Source of the DNA: Sutterella sp. | GTDB taxonomy: Bacteria > Pseudomonadota > Gammaproteobacteria > Burkholderiales > Burkholderiaceae_F | Assembly: GCA_019418235.1 (NCBI GenBank) | Contig: DYCH01000032.1 | Location: 5,241 to 14,543, forward strand | Length of the DNA stretch: 9,303 nt | Reading direction: 5' to 3' | In this document: one piece after another, positions 5,670 to 9,303 of the stretch | Position numbering within the stretch: the first letter of the stretch is position 1 | Layout: each line of letters opens with the position of its first letter | Translations under genes and position numbers: made by a program | Notes under the pieces: model-generated | Databases searched by the model: none | The model's input: only the letters and a program-made list of their open reading frames with translations | Told to the model about the DNA's origin: nothing

Positions 5670-6257
5670 TTACTTCGGATCTGAATTTAAGTAAGGACCT
5701 GCAGCTCGCATGTAAACGACCATAGAGTAAATCGTTAAAATCGCAGCGACATAAATAAGGATTGTGCCCAACCATGCCATGGAGACTCCCATGAACGGTT
5801 CCCAGAAAAGAAGCATAGGGATAGCAACCATTTGAGCAATGGCCTTAATCTTCCCAAACCAATTGACCTTCACTCGAGCGGCTGCACCGACCTTAGCCAT
5901 CCATTCACGAAGCGCCGTCACAGTGATTTCACGACCAATAATGATTAAGGCCACAATCATGTCCACGCGACCAAAGTCGAGCAAAACAATCAAAGCGGCA
6001 CAGACCATCAATTTGTCAGCGGAGGTATCCAAGAAAGCCCCGATGGCACTTTCCATGTTGTACTTACGGGCAATGTAACCGTCAAAAGCATCCGTCAAAG
6101 CAGCGATAACGAAAATAATCGTGGCCCAAACGTTTTGCATGAAGGGAGAAAGAATCCAGTCCGGAATATAGAAAACACCGATAATGAGTGGAATCAAAGC
6201 AATACGTGCCCACGTCAGAATCATCGGCACATTGACAGATAAACGTTTAGGTTTCAT
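5670..6257 (-). CDS. pgsA: CDP-diacylglycerol--glycerol-3-phosphate 3-phosphatidyltransferase
   Basis: Inner-membrane enzyme making phosphatidylglycerophosphate from CDP-diacylglycerol and sn-glycerol 3-phosphate, the committed step to phosphatidylglycerol and cardiolipin. At 195 residues it is of usual length. The CDP-alcohol phosphotransferase motif D-G-x2-A-R-x8-G-x3-D-x3-D is intact at 59-81 (D59, G60, A63, R64, G73, D77, D81) with the preceding acidic residue D56, so the metal-binding aspartates are all present. IIGREITVTALREW (106-119) is also characteristic of PgsA rather than of phosphatidylserine synthases. Several hydrophobic helices are visible (about 11-31, 41-56, 83-110, 137-151, 158-182). 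The start lies 14 bases after the uvrC stop with only a weak ribosome binding site, so it is probably co-transcribed with uvrC, a pairing common in proteobacteria. The tRNA genes that follow pgsA in E. coli are absent. Confidence 0.96.
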   Translation of the reverse strand: MKPKRLSVNVPMILTWARIALIPLIIGVFYIPDWILSPFMQNVWATIIFVIAALTDAFDGYIARKYNMESAIGAFLDTSADKLMVCAALIVLLDFGRVDMIVALIIIGREITVTALREWMAKVGAAARVKVNWFGKIKAIAQMVAIPMLLFWEPFMGVSMAWLGTILIYVAAILTIYSMVVYMRAAGPYLNSDPK

Positions 6258-6271
6258 GTTAGTTGTTCTTT

Positions 6272-8143
6272 CTATTCTTTAATGTGAACTGACTCACCGT
6301 GCAATTGCGTATAGATGCGTTGAGCCAATGTTTGGGATATACCCTCGATTGTAGCAATATCTTGAATGCTTGCGTTTTTTAATCCACGCATTCCGCCAAA
6401 ACGTGTTAAAAGTTTTTGCCGACGTTTAGGACCGATACCTTCCAAATCTTCCAAACGAGACATATTTCTGACTTTTGCGCGTTTAGCCCGCATCCCGGTA
6501 ATAGCAAAGCGGTGAGCTTCATCTCGAATCTCGGCAATGAGCATTAGGGCTTGCGATTCTCGCCCCAATACCAAAGGTTCTCGATGACTATCAGCAAAGA
6601 TCAACGTTTCTAGACCCACTTTGCGACCTTCTCCCTTGGCAACCCCCACAATGACAGAGGTATCCAGTCCTAAGTCTTCGAAAACTTGTCGGGCCATCTC
6701 AACTTGTCCTCGACCACCGTCAATTAAAACAATGGTCGGTAACTCCCCCTCACCTCTTGAAACAGGTAAGTAACGACGCTCAACCGCTTGACGCATCGCC
6801 CCATAGTCGTCTCCTGGCTCCACCCCTGTGATATTGAAACGCCGGTAGAGGTTATGAGCCATCGCCGCTCCCTCATAGACAACGCAAGAAGCTTGCGTGG
6901 CTTCACCGGATGTGTGACTAATGTCAAAGCACTCCATTCGAATCTTCATCCAATCTTCGTTCGGAGGCGTAATGTCCAAAACTTCACAAAGTTCTTTTAA
7001 GCGCGCCAATTGCGAGCCTTCAAGTGCTAAGTGACGAGCCAAGGCGATCTTGGCATTGGTTTGACACATCTCCAACCACTGACGACGGACACCCGTTGGC
7101 GAATGCACTACCGCAATACGACGCTCGGAGAGTTCCGACAAAAAGCTCTCCAACTCCGTCTTTTCTCCTTCAACATCCGTGATGATCAACGTTGGAATCG
7201 GAAGCATCTCATAGTGTTGACTGACAAACGCCTCAAAAACTTCTACAAAGTCTGGCTCCCCTGTTTTAGGTAAAGTCGGGAAATAGGCACGATCGCCCAA
7301 ATGACGAGAACCTCGCACCATCGCCAAATTCACACAAACGGTATTGCCTTGGGACGTAATGGAAATGATGTCGCAATCCACATCGCCTCCCGTTGTCTCC
7401 ACACTTTGCTGGTGCAAAATGTTGGAAAGCGCTGCGATTTGATCTCGAACAACCGCCGCCTTTTCAAATTCCAATGCATCAGAGTGCGCCATCATGCGAG
7501 ACTGCATATCGTTCAAAATGGCAGCGCTATCCCCATTTAAGAATTTCTCGGCTCGTGTAACGTCTTGCGCATAATTTTCTCGATTGATAGCACCCACACA
7601 AGGTCCTGAACAACGCCCAATTTGTGCCAAAAGACAAACGCGAGAGCGATTATTAAATACAGACGGTTCGCACGTTCTTAAACGAAAGACCTTTTGCAAA
7701 ATCTGAATGGCTTCTTTAACGCTCTGAGAATTAGGATAAGGCCCATAGAAGTGACTCTTTTTGTCGACACCACCTCGGTAATACGACACGCGAGGGAACG
7801 CTTCGGAACTAATTTTCAAATACGGATAACTCTTATCGTCTCGAAATAAGATGTTGTATTTGGGATTAAGCGTCTTAATAAGATTGTTTTCAAGTAACAA
7901 CGCTTCAGCTTCTGATCGCGTCACTGTCGTTTCAAGCTTTGCAATCTGGGAAACCATGATCGCAATACGGGGACTTAAATCATTTTTTTGAAAGTAGCTT
8001 GAAACACGACGCTTCAAATCACGGGCCTTGCCCACATAAAGGCAATTTCCTTCTTCATCAAAATAGCGGTACACCCCGGGCAAAGACGGTAAATTCTTTA
8101 AAATGGCTTTGGCATCGAAGTGCTTTGTAGCTTCAACAGGCAT
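6272..8143 (-). CDS. uvrC: Excinuclease ABC subunit C (UvrC)
   Basis: Nuclease of nucleotide excision repair; it joins the UvrB-DNA complex and cuts on both sides of a lesion. It is 623 residues, normal length. Domains in order: a GIY-YIG nuclease (about 18-96; LPGVYRYF, LYVGKARDLKRR, and the ALLLENNLIK helix with E85) for the 3' cut; four cysteines C158, C170, C178 and C182, spaced as in the E. coli iron-sulphur cluster site; a UVR/UvrB-binding motif (about 223-240, ALEFEKAAVVRDQIAAL); an RNase H-like domain (about 400-545; FDISHT with D407, IDGGRGQ with D475, RDEAH with D541 and H544) for the 5' cut; and tandem helix-hairpin-helix DNA-binding motifs (about 563-617). All key residues are intact. 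The ATG at 8143 has no good ribosome binding site. The gene is divergent from earP, 32 bp away, and leads into pgsA. Confidence 0.98.
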   Translation of the reverse strand: MPVEATKHFDAKAILKNLPSLPGVYRYFDEEGNCLYVGKARDLKRRVSSYFQKNDLSPRIAIMVSQIAKLETTVTRSEAEALLLENNLIKTLNPKYNILFRDDKSYPYLKISSEAFPRVSYYRGGVDKKSHFYGPYPNSQSVKEAIQILQKVFRLRTCEPSVFNNRSRVCLLAQIGRCSGPCVGAINRENYAQDVTRAEKFLNGDSAAILNDMQSRMMAHSDALEFEKAAVVRDQIAALSNILHQQSVETTGGDVDCDIISITSQGNTVCVNLAMVRGSRHLGDRAYFPTLPKTGEPDFVEVFEAFVSQHYEMLPIPTLIITDVEGEKTELESFLSELSERRIAVVHSPTGVRRQWLEMCQTNAKIALARHLALEGSQLARLKELCEVLDITPPNEDWMKIRMECFDISHTSGEATQASCVVYEGAAMAHNLYRRFNITGVEPGDDYGAMRQAVERRYLPVSRGEGELPTIVLIDGGRGQVEMARQVFEDLGLDTSVIVGVAKGEGRKVGLETLIFADSHREPLVLGRESQALMLIAEIRDEAHRFAITGMRAKRAKVRNMSRLEDLEGIGPKRRQKLLTRFGGMRGLKNASIQDIATIEGISQTLAQRIYTQLHGESVHIKE

Positions 8144-8172
8144 AATACGATCAGCAAAAATCTAACATTCGA

Positions 8173-8202
8173 AGTATGGCACACTCCACTTTAAGACCTC
8201 AA
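8173..8202 (-). promoter_or_regulatory. Promoter candidate for uvrC-pgsA, overlapping the earP start codon
   Basis: On the minus strand TTGAGG (8202-8197) and CATACT (8178-8173) are separated by 18 bases, which would start transcription near 8166, about 22 bases before the uvrC ATG. The -10 hexamer includes the earP start codon on the other strand. With only 32 bp between the two start codons, promoter elements must extend into at least one coding region. Each hexamer matches consensus at four of six positions, so this is tentative. Confidence 0.3.
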
Positions 8203-9276
8203 ATCGATATCTTCTGTCGCGTCATTGATAATTTCGGTGATGCGGGCGTTCTTTGGCGCCTGGCACGAGAATTGAAGTTCTTAGGCCACTCCGTCCGTTT
8301 CATCATTGACGATGAAACAACGCTCGCCCCTTTAGCGGGTTTCGACAAAAGTGATGCATTAACCCGCTATCAAGAAACATTCGGCATTGAAGTCGTTCAA
8401 TGGGAAAAAGAATGGGATGATAACCCCACGCCTTTAATGCCATCACCCGCAGTCATCGAAGGCTTTGCTTGCCAATTGCCGCACGACTTTGAGGTTAAGA
8501 TGAGCCAAATGGGAAAAGCCCCCGTTTGGATCAACGTTGATTACTTTAGTGCCGAGGATTGGATTGAAGAGTGTCACATGATGCCAAGCGTCCACCCATC
8601 ATTGGGTTTAAAGAAACTCTTTTATTTTCCGGGTGTGACACCGAAGTCTGGTTCTTTAACGATTGAAACCACGTATGAAGAACGTCACCAAGCTTTTGAA
8701 ACACAACATCCGAAATCCGATCCTTTAAAAGTGTTCTTTTTCGGTTATCCCTATGCGCCTTTAAAAGAACTGGCGAATGCGCTCTCTCAAGTTAATGTTC
8801 CTCTTCAGTTACTTTTAACGCCCACCAAGGCTTCTGAAATGTTGCGCGAGGCTCTTGATCAACTCGTCTGTCCTCATATTGAAGTCGTTAACCTGCCGTT
8901 TGTGGATCAGGAGCATTTCGACGAGCTGCTTTGGGCAAGTGACATTGCCTTTATTCGTGGCGAAGACAGTGCTGCGCGCGCCATGATTGCAGGCGTCCCC
9001 ACCATTTGGCAAATCTACGCTCAAGAAGAAGACACGCATCTTATTAAATTAGACGCATTGGTCAATCGTGAGCGTGATGCTTTTAATAATGAAGAACTCT
9101 TTAATACTTGGAAGGACTTTCAACGAGCCTACAACCAAGGCTGTGTCCATGCCGAACTTTTGAACGAATTGATTGAAAAGCATGACGCTTGGTCATTGGC
9201 CGCCAAACGCTGGTCAGAAACCTTAAAGAGCAATGGCTCTTTGGCTCAAAAAATCTCAACTTTGACCCTTGCGTAG
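8176..9276 (+). CDS. earP: Protein-arginine rhamnosyltransferase EarP (acts on elongation factor P)
   Basis: Cytoplasmic glycosyltransferase that transfers rhamnose from dTDP-beta-L-rhamnose to a conserved arginine (Arg32) of EF-P. This activates EF-P to rescue ribosomes stalled at polyproline. At 366 residues it has a GT-B layout. DIFCRVIDNFGDAGVLWRLAREL (11-33) is the family's N-terminal signature, with D18 and D22 matching the paired aspartates of the catalytic region. EGFACQLP (95-102) and NVDYFSAEDW (120-129) are conserved acceptor-domain stretches. FIRGEDSAARAMIAGVPTIWQIY (259-281) in the C-terminal half matches the nucleotide-sugar-binding RGEDS region. The ATG at 8176 has only a weak GAAG upstream, but it places DIFCR at the expected distance from the N terminus. 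The gene is divergent from uvrC. efp often lies next to earP; it is not in the 27 bases that remain. The host should also make dTDP-rhamnose. Confidence 0.95.
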   Translation: MAHSTLRPQIDIFCRVIDNFGDAGVLWRLARELKFLGHSVRFIIDDETTLAPLAGFDKSDALTRYQETFGIEVVQWEKEWDDNPTPLMPSPAVIEGFACQLPHDFEVKMSQMGKAPVWINVDYFSAEDWIEECHMMPSVHPSLGLKKLFYFPGVTPKSGSLTIETTYEERHQAFETQHPKSDPLKVFFFGYPYAPLKELANALSQVNVPLQLLLTPTKASEMLREALDQLVCPHIEVVNLPFVDQEHFDELLWASDIAFIRGEDSAARAMIAGVPTIWQIYAQEEDTHLIKLDALVNRERDAFNNEELFNTWKDFQRAYNQGCVHAELLNELIEKHDAWSLAAKRWSETLKSNGSLAQKISTLTLA

Positions 9277-9303
9277 TCAAAAATTTTCTAAAAATGCCTA
9301 AAC

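Noticed and set aside
9277..9303. Start of efp after earP (an ATG at 9294)
   Set aside because: The few codons visible (ATG CCT AAA) do not match an EF-P N terminus and have no ribosome binding site. Too little sequence remains to judge.

Overview
The window looks like chromosome from a moderately AT-rich betaproteobacterium, most likely a gut-associated Burkholderiales lineage such as Sutterellaceae. That placement is inferred from the EarP rhamnosyltransferase, the uvrC-pgsA pair, the NhaC-family antiporter and a surface autotransporter, not from any database match. Nearly everything is conserved housekeeping; the accessory part is the autotransporter locus in the middle.

Layout. Positions 1-126 hold the 3' end of nth (endonuclease III, + strand) with its four-cysteine iron-sulphur motif. 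A two-way intrinsic terminator (129-165) separates it from the convergent minus-strand ribosomal block: rpsP (1178-927), a 217-bp gap holding a long inverted-repeat element (737-900), then rimM (709-179). The trmD and rplS genes that usually follow rimM are not here. rpsP has a recognisable promoter, an operator-like inverted repeat over that promoter, and a strong intrinsic terminator hairpin in its own leader, which suggests attenuation. Upstream lies an NhaC-family sodium/proton antiporter (2949-1414, minus) with its own promoter candidate, leader hairpin and terminator.

The central gene (5509-3218, minus) is a 763-residue type V autotransporter: signal peptide, passenger of about 450 residues with no recognised activity, and a C-terminal beta-barrel. 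Fifty bases upstream of its start is an uninterrupted run of 11 G (minus strand) between possible -35 and -10 elements. This is the arrangement expected of a phase-variable promoter and is the most interesting signal in the window.

Next come pgsA (6257-5670) and uvrC (8143-6272), an apparent two-gene minus-strand operon with a clear terminator behind pgsA. Only 32 bp from uvrC, and divergent from it, is earP (8176-9276, +), which rhamnosylates translation elongation factor P. efp would be expected nearby but is not inside the window. Together the genes cover base and nucleotide excision repair (nth, uvrC), ribosome assembly and translation (rpsP, rimM, earP), phospholipid synthesis (pgsA), ion homeostasis (NhaC family) and surface display (autotransporter). 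No CRISPR array, tRNA, rRNA or intact transposase gene was seen. No gene-free stretch exceeds 300 bases.
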